From positions 124,001-188,000 of the forward strand of contig NZ_NPKJ01000075.1 of NCBI RefSeq assembly GCF_002284575.1: 64,000 bases of DNA, given 5' to 3'. Of this stretch, positions 31,162-40,236 are shown one piece after another. Each line of letters begins with the position of its first letter. Position 1 is the stretch's first letter. Under the pieces are notes generated by a model. The model ran no database searches. It was not told the origin of the DNA and saw nothing but the letters and a program-made list of their open reading frames with translations. The position numbers and the translations under genes are program-made. This DNA comes from Mesorhizobium temperatum. GTDB lineage: Bacteria; Pseudomonadota; Alphaproteobacteria; Rhizobiales; Rhizobiaceae.

Positions 31162-32325
31162 ATGCCTGCCCCACTTTCCCGGGTTATGATGACCGCAACC
31201 GACACTATGCCAGAAGCTGCCGACCGTCGCAGCTGGGCCGAATGGCTGGACGGTCACTCGGGCCGGATCATGGTGCTGCCAGCCGTCATCGTGCTTCTCT
31301 GCTTCGCGATTTTTCCGCTCATCATCTCGGCCTATCTCGCGCTTTCGCGCTTTGCGCTCGCGTCGGGCGGATTCACGCTGAAATTCATCGGACTTTTGAA
31401 CTTCCGCAAGCTGCTGGTCGGCTCACAGCAGTATCACCTGCTCGGCAAGTTCGGCACGTTCGGCTTTGTCCAATCCGCTTTGCTGGCGTTGATCGCGGCA
31501 GGGCTGCTGTTTCTTCTCGCCCGCTATCTCCGGCGTGGCAGGCCGACCGTCGTCGGCACCGTTGGTCGCCTTCTCGCGATGGCAATGGCCATGGGCCTGG
31601 CGGTACTTGCGCTGGCCACCATGGCGCCGGGCGGCGTGCCAGGGACTGTCGTCAACACGCTTCTCTACGTGTTCGTCGGCGTATCCGTGCAGTTCGCACT
31701 GGGGCTGGGCCTCGCGCTCCTCTGCGGCCAGCCAATCCGCGGCCGGAATTTCTTTCGCGTCCTCTTCTTCATCCCGCTGATGGTGACCCCGGTCGGCATC
31801 GCCTACACGTTTCGCATGCTCGCCGACATGCAGAAAGGTCCCTTCGCCCCGCTCGTGCGCGCTTTCGGCATCAGCGAGTGGTCGTGGGCCACAGAGGCCT
31901 GGTCGGCACGGCTCATGGTATTGGTCGGCGACACCTGGCAGTGGACGCCGTTCATGTTCATCGTGCTGCTGGCGGCCATTGAGAACCAGCCGCGCGATCA
32001 GGTCGAGGCGGCGCGGCTCGACGGGGCCAACGGCTTCCAGATTTTTCGCGACATTACCTGGCCAGCGATCGCGCCGATTGCCGCTACCGTCGTGCTGATC
32101 CGGCTGATCGAGGCTTTCAAGATCATCGACCTGCCGAACGTGCTCACCGGCGGCGGCCCTGGCCTGGCAACGGAATCGATGACGCTCCATTCCTTCATTT
32201 CCTGGCGCACCCAGGATCTCGGCGGCTCGGCCGCTGTCGGCTACATGCTGCTCTTCATCTCGACCATCGTATGCGTCTCGTTCTTCAACTTCGTGGTCCG
32301 GCCGGCGCGCCGGTTCGAAGCATGA
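31162..32325 (+). CDS. Sugar ABC transporter permease, MalF type
   Basis: Inner-membrane permease with at least eight hydrophobic segments. These include an unusual extra pair (LLALIAAGLLFLLARYL and AMAMGLAVLALATMAP) before the conserved core, making it longer than a standard six-span MalF relative. The EAA loop is DQVEAARLDGANGFQIF. GGGPGLATESMTLHSFI near the end is typical of the family. Starts at 31162 and 31186 are both possible and neither has a strong ribosome site; 31162 gives 387 residues. It ends with an ATGA overlap with the second permease gene. Confidence 0.88.
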   Translation: MPAPLSRVMMTATDTMPEAADRRSWAEWLDGHSGRIMVLPAVIVLLCFAIFPLIISAYLALSRFALASGGFTLKFIGLLNFRKLLVGSQQYHLLGKFGTFGFVQSALLALIAAGLLFLLARYLRRGRPTVVGTVGRLLAMAMAMGLAVLALATMAPGGVPGTVVNTLLYVFVGVSVQFALGLGLALLCGQPIRGRNFFRVLFFIPLMVTPVGIAYTFRMLADMQKGPFAPLVRAFGISEWSWATEAWSARLMVLVGDTWQWTPFMFIVLLAAIENQPRDQVEAARLDGANGFQIFRDITWPAIAPIAATVVLIRLIEAFKIIDLPNVLTGGGPGLATESMTLHSFISWRTQDLGGSAAVGYMLLFISTIVCVSFFNFVVRPARRFEA

Positions 32326-33368
32326 GCGCCGAGCCGCGCTCACTGGCGCGCCGGCTGTTCGAGCCGGCTTCGATCGACAGCCAGGCGCCGGTCGCCAGGG
32401 TCGTGACCTATGCGCTGCTGTTCCTGTGGGCGCTGGTCGTGGTGATTCCGCTCTACTGGGTGTTGATCACCTCCTTCAAGGGGCCAGGCGAGGTCGACAA
32501 TGGGCCGTTCTATCTCCCGTTCGTCGACTTTGCCCCTTCGCTGCAGGCATGGGATTTCATGCTCGTGCAGAATTACACACTGCGCCCTTATATGAATTCC
32601 GTCGTCGTCGCGGTGGCCAGCACGCTGCTCGCAGTCCTGATCGGCTCGCTGGCGGCCTACGCGCTCGTGCGTATCCGCTTCCAGGTGAAGCTCGCCGCCG
32701 TTGCGCTCTTCTTGATCCTGCTCACCGCAATCATCGTGGCGGTGGCCACTTTCGGCGTGCGGTGGGAGATCGCCATTGTCGTGGCCGCCGCTCTCTTCAT
32801 CATTGCGCTGTTCACGCTCGTTGGACGCACGAGGCTTGCGGTCGGCAACAACGACATTGAATTCTGGATCATCTCGAACCGTATCATGCCGCCGATCGTC
32901 GCCGTGTTGCCGATCTACGTGATGTTCCAGCAGATGCGCCTGCTTGACACGCAGGTGGCGCTGATCGCCACCTACACCGCCATCAACCTGCCGATCGTCG
33001 TGTGGCTGACGCGCGATTTCTTCGCCGGCATCCCGCTCGACCTTGAGGAGAGTGCACAAATAGACGGAGCCTCCAAGTTCCGCGTGTTCTTCACCATCGC
33101 GCTGCCGCTGGTGCGGTCCGGCTTGGTTGCGACCTTCCTGCTGGTTCTGATCCTTGCCTGGAACGAGTATCTGCTGGCCCTGTTCCTTTCCAATGTCGAC
33201 GCGCAGACCATGCCAGTGCTGGTATCGGCACAGAACACGACGCGCGGGCCGCAATGGTGGAACATGTCGGTCCTGATCACCGTGATGATCGCCCCCGTGA
33301 TCGTCATCTCCAGCATCCTGCAGAAGCACATCGCGCGCGGGCTGCTGGTCGGCGCAGTGAAGGGCTAG
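32322..33368 (+). CDS. Sugar ABC transporter permease, MalG type
   Basis: Second permease, 348 residues, starting at the ATGA overlap with the preceding stop. The sequence begins MSAEPRSLARRL. There are about eight spans. Two of them (AAVALFLILLTAIIVAVATF and IAIVVAAALFIIALFTLVG) are an insertion between the normal second and third core helices, mirroring the extra pair in the partner permease. The EAA loop is DLEESAQIDGASKFRVF, and the C-terminal GLLVGAVKG is usual. Paired insertions in both permeases are uncommon and may mark a specialised CUT1 subgroup. Confidence 0.9.
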   Translation: MSAEPRSLARRLFEPASIDSQAPVARVVTYALLFLWALVVVIPLYWVLITSFKGPGEVDNGPFYLPFVDFAPSLQAWDFMLVQNYTLRPYMNSVVVAVASTLLAVLIGSLAAYALVRIRFQVKLAAVALFLILLTAIIVAVATFGVRWEIAIVVAAALFIIALFTLVGRTRLAVGNNDIEFWIISNRIMPPIVAVLPIYVMFQQMRLLDTQVALIATYTAINLPIVVWLTRDFFAGIPLDLEESAQIDGASKFRVFFTIALPLVRSGLVATFLLVLILAWNEYLLALFLSNVDAQTMPVLVSAQNTTRGPQWWNMSVLITVMIAPVIVISSILQKHIARGLLVGAVKG

Positions 33369-33373
33369 TCAGT

Positions 33374-34450
33374 ATGCGGGTCACGCTGTCCGATATCTAC
33401 AAGTCCTTCGGCGCGGTCGAGGTGGTCAAAGGGCTCGACCTAGAGATCGAGGACGGCGAGTTCCTGGTGCTGCTCGGCCCTTCGGGCTGCGGCAAGACGA
33501 CGGCGCTGCGCATGGTCGCCGGGCTTGAATCGGTGAGTTCCGGTCGCGTCCTCATCGGCGACCGCGACGTCACCCACGTGCTGCCCAAGTATCGCGACGT
33601 GGCGATGGTGTTCCAGTCTTACGCGCTCTATCCGCACATGACGGTTGCGGAGAATATCGCATATCCGCTGAAGCTGCGGGGCGTGCCGCGCGCCGAACGC
33701 GACGCCTCCGTCCGCAGCGCCGCAGTCAAGGTCCACCTTGAGGAGTTTCTCGATCGCTATCCACGGCAGCTTTCCGGCGGTCAGCGGCAGCGCATCGCGC
33801 TCGCCCGCGCCATGGTGCGGCGGCCGAGCGTCTTCCTGATGGACGAGCCGCTCTCCAATCTCGACGCCAAGCTGCGCGGCTACATGCGCTCGGAGCTGAA
33901 GCGCCTGCAGGCCGACCTGGGCGTGACGACGATCTACGTCACCCACGACCAGATCGAGGCCATGACCCTGGCTCACCGTGTTGCCATCATGAACCGCGGC
34001 GTCGTGCAGCAGATCGCGACGCCCCGACAGATCTACGACGATCCGGCGAACCTGTTCGTCGCCGGCTTCATCGGCTCGCCGCCGATGAATTTTCTCCAGG
34101 GCGAGCTGGTCGAGGGGACTTTCGCCTGCGCGGGAGGACGATTTGCGACCAGTGTCGCCGAGAGCCGGAAAAAGGTCACTGCCGGCCTCCGTCCCGAGGA
34201 TTGCCGGGTCACCGGCCCATCGGAGGGCAAGATCGCGGCGCGGGTCTACGCTGTGGAACTGATCGGCGATCATACCTTGATCACCTGCCAGTTCGGTGGC
34301 GCCACCGTGACCGTCAAGGCCGACAAATCGGCGCACTACGATATGGATGAGCCGATCGGCATCACCTTCCAGGACGACGCTGTCTTCCTGTTCGATTCGG
34401 AAACCGGAGCCCGCATCGGCGACCGCGCCCATAGCCAGGCGGCCGCGTGA
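33374..34450 (+). CDS. Sugar ABC transporter ATP-binding protein
   Basis: CUT1 ATPase, 358 residues. Walker A is GPSGCGKTT near residue 38, the Q-loop VFQSYALYPHMTV near 80, the signature LSGGQRQRIALARAM near 134, Walker B VFLMDEPLSNLDAKLR near 153, and the H-loop YVTHDQIEAM. A TOBE domain occupies the C-terminal third (GLRPEDCRV). ATG 33374 was chosen since the longer frame overlaps the permease gene by over 100 bases. It is the last gene of the importer operon; its stop is six bases from the convergent tctA stop, with no visible terminator between. Confidence 0.93.
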   Translation: MRVTLSDIYKSFGAVEVVKGLDLEIEDGEFLVLLGPSGCGKTTALRMVAGLESVSSGRVLIGDRDVTHVLPKYRDVAMVFQSYALYPHMTVAENIAYPLKLRGVPRAERDASVRSAAVKVHLEEFLDRYPRQLSGGQRQRIALARAMVRRPSVFLMDEPLSNLDAKLRGYMRSELKRLQADLGVTTIYVTHDQIEAMTLAHRVAIMNRGVVQQIATPRQIYDDPANLFVAGFIGSPPMNFLQGELVEGTFACAGGRFATSVAESRKKVTAGLRPEDCRVTGPSEGKIAARVYAVELIGDHTLITCQFGGATVTVKADKSAHYDMDEPIGITFQDDAVFLFDSETGARIGDRAHSQAAA

Positions 34451-34456
34451 CTCTCG

Positions 34457-35965
34457 CTAATTCTCCTCCACAAACACCTCTTCGCGCTTTTTCTTAACCG
34501 CCGGCAGGAAGACGATGACGAGCACGGCGAACGCGATGAAGAGCAGGCCGGCGCTGATCGGCCTCGTCACGAAGGTGGTCGGGTCGCCGCGCGCGAGAAT
34601 CATGGCGCGGCGCAGGTTTTCCTCGAGTAGCGGCCCGAGCACGAAGCCGAGCAGCAGCGGCGCGGGTTCGCAGCGCAGCTTGGTCAGGAGGTAGCCGAGG
34701 AAGCCGAAGAAGGCGACGGCGTAGAGGTCGTAAATGTTGGTGTTGACGCTGTAAACGCCGATCGAGCAGAACGCCATGATGATCGGGAAGAGCACGTAAT
34801 AGGGGATCGTCAGGAGTTTTACCCAAAGCCCGATCAGCGGCAGGTTCAAGATGATCAGCATCAGATTGCCGATCCACATCGAGGCGATGATGCCCCAAAA
34901 CAGCGCCGGCTGTTCGATCGCGACATTGGGGCCGGGCACGATGCCCTGGATGATCATCGCGCCGATCATCAGCGCCATTACCGGGTTGGCCGGAATGCCG
35001 AGCGTCAGCATCGGGATGAAGGAGGTCTGCGCGCCGGCATTGTTGGCCGATTCCGGTCCGGCGACGCCTTCGACGGCGCCCTTGCCGAATTCCCCCGGGT
35101 TTTTCGATACGCGCTTTTCGACCGTGTAGGAGGCAAAGGCTGCAAGGATCGCGCCGCCTCCCGGCAGGATGCCGAGCGCCGAACCGATGATCGTTCCGCG
35201 CACGATGGGCGCCGCCATGCGGCGAAAGTCCTCGCGGGTCGGCATCAGGCCGGAGACCCTTCGGATCATCACGGAGCGCTCGTGCTCGTTTTCGAGGTTG
35301 CGCAGGATTTCGGCAACGCCGAAGACGCCGACCGCCACCGCGACGAAATTCAGCCCGTCGGCATATTCGCGGATGCCAAGCGTGAAGCGCGGCGTGCCGG
35401 TGTAGATGTCGGTGCCGACAATGCCGAGCAGCAGGCCGAGCACGACCATCGCCAGCGCCTTGACAATCGAGCCGTGGGCGAGTGCGACGGACGAGACGAG
35501 GCCGACGATCATCAGCGAAAAATATTCGGCTGCGCCGAATTGCAGCGCGATCGCCGTCAGCGGCGGGGCAAAGATGGCGACGAGGAAGGTCGACACCGTG
35601 CCGGCGAAGAACGAGCCTATCGCCGCGATGGCGAGTGCCGCCCCAGCGCGGCCGTTCTTGGCCATCTGGTAGCCGTCGATTGCGGTGACGGCTGACGAGG
35701 ATTCGCCGGGCATGTTGATGAGGATGGCGGTGGTCGAGCCGCCATATTGCGCGCCGTAATAGATGCCGGCGAGCATGATCAGGGAGGAAACCGGGTCGCC
35801 GATCTGGAAGGTGATCGGCAACAGCATGGCGATGGTGGCGGTGGCGCCGATGCCGGGCAGGACGCCGATCAACGTGCCGAGAAGGACGCCGATCAGGCAG
35901 AAACCGAGGTTTGCCAGCGACGTGGCCGTCGAAAAGCCGAGCGCGAGGTTGTCGAGGAGTTCCAT
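34457..35965 (-). CDS. tctA: Tripartite tricarboxylate transporter, large permease TctA
   Basis: Large membrane component of a TctABC-type secondary transporter, 502 residues with about 11-12 spans. The family signatures are the N-terminal GVLLGTLIGVLPGIGATATI near residues 27-46 and YGGSTTAILINMPGESSSAV near 69-88, the repeated loops that bind substrate and sodium or protons. The start at 35965 (MELLDNLALGFS) fits the family; the longer frame is unrelated upstream. It is the last gene of the leftward tctCBA unit, 10 bases after tctB. Confidence 0.93.
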   Translation of the reverse strand: MELLDNLALGFSTATSLANLGFCLIGVLLGTLIGVLPGIGATATIAMLLPITFQIGDPVSSLIMLAGIYYGAQYGGSTTAILINMPGESSSAVTAIDGYQMAKNGRAGAALAIAAIGSFFAGTVSTFLVAIFAPPLTAIALQFGAAEYFSLMIVGLVSSVALAHGSIVKALAMVVLGLLLGIVGTDIYTGTPRFTLGIREYADGLNFVAVAVGVFGVAEILRNLENEHERSVMIRRVSGLMPTREDFRRMAAPIVRGTIIGSALGILPGGGAILAAFASYTVEKRVSKNPGEFGKGAVEGVAGPESANNAGAQTSFIPMLTLGIPANPVMALMIGAMIIQGIVPGPNVAIEQPALFWGIIASMWIGNLMLIILNLPLIGLWVKLLTIPYYVLFPIIMAFCSIGVYSVNTNIYDLYAVAFFGFLGYLLTKLRCEPAPLLLGFVLGPLLEENLRRAMILARGDPTTFVTRPISAGLLFIAFAVLVIVFLPAVKKKREEVFVEEN

Positions 35966-35975
35966 GTTTATCTCC

Positions 35976-36437
35976 TCAAAACTGCAGCCACGGGCCGAAG
36001 CGCCGGAACGGCAGCCCAAGCGCATAGCTGAAGACGAGGAACGCAAACAGCGTCAGGCAAGCGGAGAGCACGAGCGCGGTCAGCGGCCTCATGCGGCCGC
36101 TGGCAAAAGATGCGATCAGCGCCGTCAGGAAGATCGACGGGAGGAAGCCGAGGCCGCGCACGGTCAGGCCGAAGAAGATCGGTGCAGGGAGGATGAACAG
36201 CATGCCGCGCCAGGCTACATGGCCGATCGGCTCGCTCTCGAAGCGCACCGCTTCGACGAGGATGACGGCGCCAAGCAGGATCAGGACGATTGCCAGGACC
36301 AGGGGGAAGTAGCCCGGTCCCATGCGGAAGGCGGTGCCGATTTCGAGGCCGAGCGACTGCAGCGCGAAAAATCCACCGAGAAAGATGAACAGCGCGGCGC
36401 ATATGCCGTTGGTCGTGTCGATCGTGAAAGGTTTCAT
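35976..36437 (-). CDS. tctB: Tripartite tricarboxylate transporter, small permease TctB
   Basis: Small membrane subunit, 153 residues with four hydrophobic segments: GICAALFIFLGGFFAL, FPLVLAIVLILLGAVILV, FILPAPIFFGLTVRGLGFLP and TALVLSACLTLFAFLVFSY. The GPGYFPLVLA segment near residues 38-47 is a TctB hallmark. It lies between tctC and tctA. The terminator-like hairpin at 36499-36525 separates it from tctC, so it and tctA are probably expressed below the level of the binding protein. Confidence 0.9.
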   Translation of the reverse strand: MKPFTIDTTNGICAALFIFLGGFFALQSLGLEIGTAFRMGPGYFPLVLAIVLILLGAVILVEAVRFESEPIGHVAWRGMLFILPAPIFFGLTVRGLGFLPSIFLTALIASFASGRMRPLTALVLSACLTLFAFLVFSYALGLPFRRFGPWLQF

Positions 36438-36498
36438 GACGTCCTCCCAGGCCCGTGCCGCGGGCGCCGGTGCAGTGCGAAAACGGGGGCAAAGCGAA

Positions 36499-36525
36499 AA
36501 ACGGGGCGCTGGTGGCGCCCCGTTT
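36499..36525 (-). terminator. Rho-independent terminator between tctC and tctB
   Basis: Perfect 11-base stem AAACGGGGCGC / GCGCCCCGTTT with a 5-base loop. On the minus strand it is followed by TTTTTCG, so it would stop transcripts coming from tctC. Partial read-through would reduce tctBA relative to the binding protein, a common stoichiometry control. Confidence 0.75.
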
Positions 36526-36534
36526 CCTAAAACA

Positions 36535-37512
36535 TCAGTCAGCGTACTGGCCGGCGGCTTCGATGATCGGCTTCCAGCGCGCGATCTCGCCTTCCAGCTT
36601 GGCCTTCAGCGCGGCCGGTGTCGCGTCCGTGTCGGGCGACGGCTTGGTGCCGAGTTCGGCGAAGCGGGCGACGACATTCGGGTCCTTCAGCGCGACTTGA
36701 AGCGACTTCGACAGGCGCTCGGTGACCTCGGCCGGCGTGCCCTTGGGCGCGTAGAGGCCGTGCCAGATGCCGACCTGCACGTCAGGGAGACCGGCTTCCG
36801 TCGTTGTCGGGACGTCCGGCAGAACATCGAGGCGTTCAGGCGAGGTGACGGCGTAGACCTTGATCGTGCCGCCCTGGATCTGCTTGGTGGTGTTCGTCGA
36901 CTGATCGCACATGATGTCGACCTGACCGCCGAGTAGATCGGTCATGGCCGGGCCAGTGCCCTTGTAGGGCACGGTGACCAGCGGGGTGCCGATGGCGCTC
37001 ATGAATAGCATGCCGCACAGATGCGAGGCCGCCCCTATGCCGGCATTGGCGACGGTGACGGTATCCTTGTTGGCCTTGGCGTAGTCGACCAGCCCCTTCA
37101 GATCCGTCGGCTCGAGGTCCTTGCGGCCGACGATGGTCATCGGCACCTCGGTGACGAGGCCGACATATTCGAAGCCGTTCAGCGTGTCGTATGCGAGCTT
37201 TCGGTACAGCGTCGCGCTTGTCGCCATGCCGATATGATGGAGGAGCAGCGTATAGCCGTCCGGCTCGGCGTTCGCGACGCGACCGGCGCCCAGCGTACCG
37301 CCGGCGCCGCCGACATTCTCGACGATGATCTGCTGGCCGAGATCCTTCGACATGGCTTCCGCGACCAGGCGCGTGACTGTGTCGGTCGGGCCGCCGGCCG
37401 AAAACGGCACCACGACGGTGATGGTGCGTTCGGGATAGGTTTGCGCGCCCGCGGCGAACGAATACAGCGTGACGGCTGCGGCGGCGGCCAGAGCGGCGGC
37501 GAACTTTCTCAT
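36535..37512 (-). CDS. tctC: Tripartite tricarboxylate transporter binding protein TctC (Bug family)
   Basis: Periplasmic Bug-type receptor, 325 residues. The signal peptide MRKFAAALAAAAAVTLYSFA ends at AGAQ near residue 24. YPERTITVVVPFSAGGPTDT near 26-45 is the diagnostic N-terminal motif that contacts carboxylates, and ENVGGAGGTLGAGRVA near 66-81 is the second. Bug proteins bind organic acids. Mannonate dehydratase encoded upstream suggests a hexuronate or aldonate. ATG 37512 is preceded on the minus strand by GGGAGGAAATC. Confidence 0.92.
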   Translation of the reverse strand: MRKFAAALAAAAAVTLYSFAAGAQTYPERTITVVVPFSAGGPTDTVTRLVAEAMSKDLGQQIIVENVGGAGGTLGAGRVANAEPDGYTLLLHHIGMATSATLYRKLAYDTLNGFEYVGLVTEVPMTIVGRKDLEPTDLKGLVDYAKANKDTVTVANAGIGAASHLCGMLFMSAIGTPLVTVPYKGTGPAMTDLLGGQVDIMCDQSTNTTKQIQGGTIKVYAVTSPERLDVLPDVPTTTEAGLPDVQVGIWHGLYAPKGTPAEVTERLSKSLQVALKDPNVVARFAELGTKPSPDTDATPAALKAKLEGEIARWKPIIEAAGQYAD

Positions 37513-37693
37513 CGTGATTTCCTCCCAGGATATGAATTCCCAACCGCTGCCTAGAGTTTCTCTCAATACCGGCTGTGGATGGACCAATAACTAGCGCATG
37601 TTAGCGGATTGCAATCGGACTGAAACCGCAAACTGCGATTATGTACAACCGTCCGCGCAAAATGGGCCGGGGGCGAGGCCGACCCGCGGCGAA

Positions 37694-38902
37694 TTAAGCT
37701 CTTGTCGACTTTCGAATGGCATGTTCGACGCCGCGAAGTTCGGCCAATCCCTTGAGCCGACCGATGGCGGGATAGCCGGGCTGGGCCCCACGCGTCAGGT
37801 CATCGAGGATATCCTGGCCATGGTCGGGGCGCATCGGGATGACGGCGTCCGGGCGGCCTTCCTTCTTGCGCCGCGCTTCCTCGTGGAGCAGCGCCGCCAC
37901 CACCGCCACCATATCGGTGTCGCCGGCAAGATGCTCGTCCTCGTGGAACGAGCAGGGGGTGCCTGGCTCTTCCTTGCGCACATTGCGCAGATGGGCGAAG
38001 TGGATTTTCGGCGCCATCCGCCCGATCATGCCGGGCAAATCATTGTCCGGTCTTGCGCCGAGCGATCCCGTGCACAGTGTCGCGCCGTTGGCCGGGCTGT
38101 CGACTGCGTCCAGAATGTACCTGTAGTCGGCCTCGGTCGACATGACGCGCGGCAGGCCCAGCAGGGGAAACGGCGGATCATCGGGGTGGCAGCAGAGACG
38201 CAGGCCGAGACGTTCGGCCGTGGGCACGACCTCCGCCAGGAAATCGACGAAATGCCGGCGCAGGGTTGTTGCGTCGATGCGGTCATAATTTGACAGTTGA
38301 GCCGCGAGACCGTCGAGAGACGTGTCTTCGGTCGAACCTGGCAGACCGGAATTGACGCTTCTTGCCAGAATCTTCCGCGCACCGTCATCCATCTGCGCGT
38401 ATCGCTGCTCCGCCTCGGAGACGATCTCCGGTGTGTAATCGCCGAGCGCCCCTTGGCGTTTCAGGATATGGATGTCGAATGCGGCGAAGTCGATCAGATC
38501 GAAGCGCATGGTGGTGCCGCCATGCGGCAGGCGCCAGGCAAGGTCGGTGCGGGTCCAATCGAGCACGGGCATGAAATTGTAGCAGATGACCGAAATGCCG
38601 GCCCGCGCCAGGTTTTCCAGCGATGTAATGTAGTTGGCAATATGGCTGCGCCACTCGCCGACCTGCGTCTTGATCGCTTCGGAAACCGGCAGGCTCTCGA
38701 CAATCTCCCAGTTCAGATGGCTTGCGCTTCCATCGGGCAAAGACGCGACTTCGCGCTGACGTCTTTCGATTTCGGAGGGCAGCCAGATGGCGCCGTGAGG
38801 AACGTGGTGAAGCGCCGAGACGATGCCTTGCGCCCCGGCTTGACGCGCATCCGCGATCGTCACCTTGTCGACCGGGCCGAACCAACGCCACACATGTCTC
38901 AT
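37694..38902 (-). CDS. uxuA: Mannonate dehydratase
   Basis: D-mannonate dehydratase, 402 residues, converting mannonate to 2-keto-3-deoxygluconate in hexuronate catabolism. The N-terminus MRHVWRWFGPVDKVTIADAR and ALHHVPHGAIW are typical. The metal-site residues are visible in LCCHPDDPPFPLLG near residue 235, TLCTGSLGA near 270, HFAHLRNV near 300 and MRPDHGQDILDD near 355. No uxaC or uxuB lies in the window, so the rest of the pathway must be elsewhere. It is 181 bases upstream of tctC in the same direction, consistent with uptake and use of a uronate or aldonate. Confidence 0.94.
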   Translation of the reverse strand: MRHVWRWFGPVDKVTIADARQAGAQGIVSALHHVPHGAIWLPSEIERRQREVASLPDGSASHLNWEIVESLPVSEAIKTQVGEWRSHIANYITSLENLARAGISVICYNFMPVLDWTRTDLAWRLPHGGTTMRFDLIDFAAFDIHILKRQGALGDYTPEIVSEAEQRYAQMDDGARKILARSVNSGLPGSTEDTSLDGLAAQLSNYDRIDATTLRRHFVDFLAEVVPTAERLGLRLCCHPDDPPFPLLGLPRVMSTEADYRYILDAVDSPANGATLCTGSLGARPDNDLPGMIGRMAPKIHFAHLRNVRKEEPGTPCSFHEDEHLAGDTDMVAVVAALLHEEARRKKEGRPDAVIPMRPDHGQDILDDLTRGAQPGYPAIGRLKGLAELRGVEHAIRKSTRA

Positions 38903-38995
38903 TCGAACACCTCTTTAAAAGGGAATCGCCATGCGGCTGCACCCCGCGCTTCCGCCGCCGTGACCGACCCGCTGCTCCTCTTTCAGCGGCTGCTA

Positions 38996-39015
38996 TCAGA
39001 TTCCGGTGTATCTGA
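38996..39015. promoter_or_regulatory. Possible operator upstream of uxuA
   Basis: Inverted repeat TCAGAT (38996-39001) and ATCTGA (39010-39015), about 100 bases upstream of uxuA on its 5' side. It overlaps a second small repeat, GGTGT-ATCTG-ACACC (39005-39019). Position and symmetry suit a GntR- or LacI-type site, but no regulator gene is adjacent. Confidence 0.3.
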
Positions 39016-39121
39016 CACCCCATCCTGCTCGGCCGGCCAACGGCGATGCACCGATGCTGATCCATCGACGCGAATGGCAAAAAGCGGCTGCCTCAACGAA
39101 CGCCAGCGCGAAATTCCCTGG

Positions 39122-40228
39122 CTAGAGCAGCGCTTCGTATAGATCCCCGATCTTTTCAACTTCGAAATCCGCTGCCCTGCTTTTCAGGATGGCGGCAGAA
39201 GTGGGGTGGTCCAGCATATCAGCTATAGCCTTTGCCAGGGCCGCGGCATCGCCGACCGGCACCAAGGCGCCGAAACGCCCGTCACCGAGAATCTCGCGCG
39301 GGCCATGTGGCGCATCTGTGGAGACTACCGGGACGCCCGCAGCCATGGCCTCGACCAACACATTGCCAAACCCCTCGCTCGTCGAGGAAAGGACGAACAG
39401 ATCGGCTGCGGCATAACAGGCCGCGGGGTCGTTGACGTAGCCAGCAAAGAGCACATCGGCGCCGATGCCGGATTCCTGGACATAGGCGCGCAACTCGGCA
39501 GCCAGTGGACCTTCGCCGAAGATGACAAGCCGAGCGCGGCGGTCGGCGCGCAGGATAGCGAAAGCCCGGAGCAAGGTCCGGTGATCTTTGACCGGCACCA
39601 GGCGTCCAGCGGTGGCGATGACCGGGCCATCGCCCATCGTCGCCAGCTTTGCCTGCCAGGCGTAGGAATCTTCCTGTGGCGCCGCAGCCGGCGGCAGCGG
39701 GTTGTTGATGACGATAACCTTGGATTTGGGGAAGCCGCGGGCCACAATATCGCGACCGACACCCACTGAGACGGCGATGGCTTTGGTTGCGCGCGCTGCA
39801 ACCAGCGCGGAAAGCCAGACCGCTATTCTCGCGCCGAGGCTGCTGGAAGGCAGTGAGGCGGCTGCGTGAAAGCTTGGAAAGAACCGCGCTCGGCTTCGCG
39901 CCAGGAGAAGCGCCAGCGCTACGACCAGATTGGCAAATTCCGGGGCGCTATAGACCGCATGCGGACCAAGGCGGTTGAACAAACGTGCGCTTCGCACGAT
40001 GCCTTTCAGCGTCTCCCGCTTGCCGTAACCCTCGCCCCGGATGGGAAGGTCGAAATCGACCAGATGCACGGCAGGGGAGCGCAGCGCGGCGTTAGGCCCT
40101 TCCGCGTTCCAGGTAAAGAGTGTGACATCGTGGCCACGCGATGCCAATTCATTCGCCATGAGGACGAAGACACGCTCGGCGCCGCCGCCCCTGAGACTGG
40201 CAATGTGAAAAACAATGCGCTTCGCCAT
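39122..40228 (-). CDS. GT4-family glycosyltransferase
   Basis: Cytoplasmic GT-B fold glycosyltransferase, 368 residues. RGGGAERVFVLMANELASRG near residues 12-31 is the N-terminal acceptor-side loop. GRLVPVKDHRTLLRAFAIL near 200 and SSTSEGFGNVLVEAMAAGVP near 275-294 contain the E-x7-E donor motif of family 4. The start at 40228 was chosen (MAKRIVFHIASLRGGG) because the longer frame overlaps the Wzz-like gene. Donor sugar is unknown. It is 8 bases downstream of the chain-length gene on the same strand and is the outermost member of the polysaccharide locus. Confidence 0.9.
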   Translation of the reverse strand: MAKRIVFHIASLRGGGAERVFVLMANELASRGHDVTLFTWNAEGPNAALRSPAVHLVDFDLPIRGEGYGKRETLKGIVRSARLFNRLGPHAVYSAPEFANLVVALALLLARSRARFFPSFHAAASLPSSSLGARIAVWLSALVAARATKAIAVSVGVGRDIVARGFPKSKVIVINNPLPPAAAPQEDSYAWQAKLATMGDGPVIATAGRLVPVKDHRTLLRAFAILRADRRARLVIFGEGPLAAELRAYVQESGIGADVLFAGYVNDPAACYAAADLFVLSSTSEGFGNVLVEAMAAGVPVVSTDAPHGPREILGDGRFGALVPVGDAAALAKAIADMLDHPTSAAILKSRAADFEVEKIGDLYEALL

Positions 40229-40236
40229 GCCTGGGT

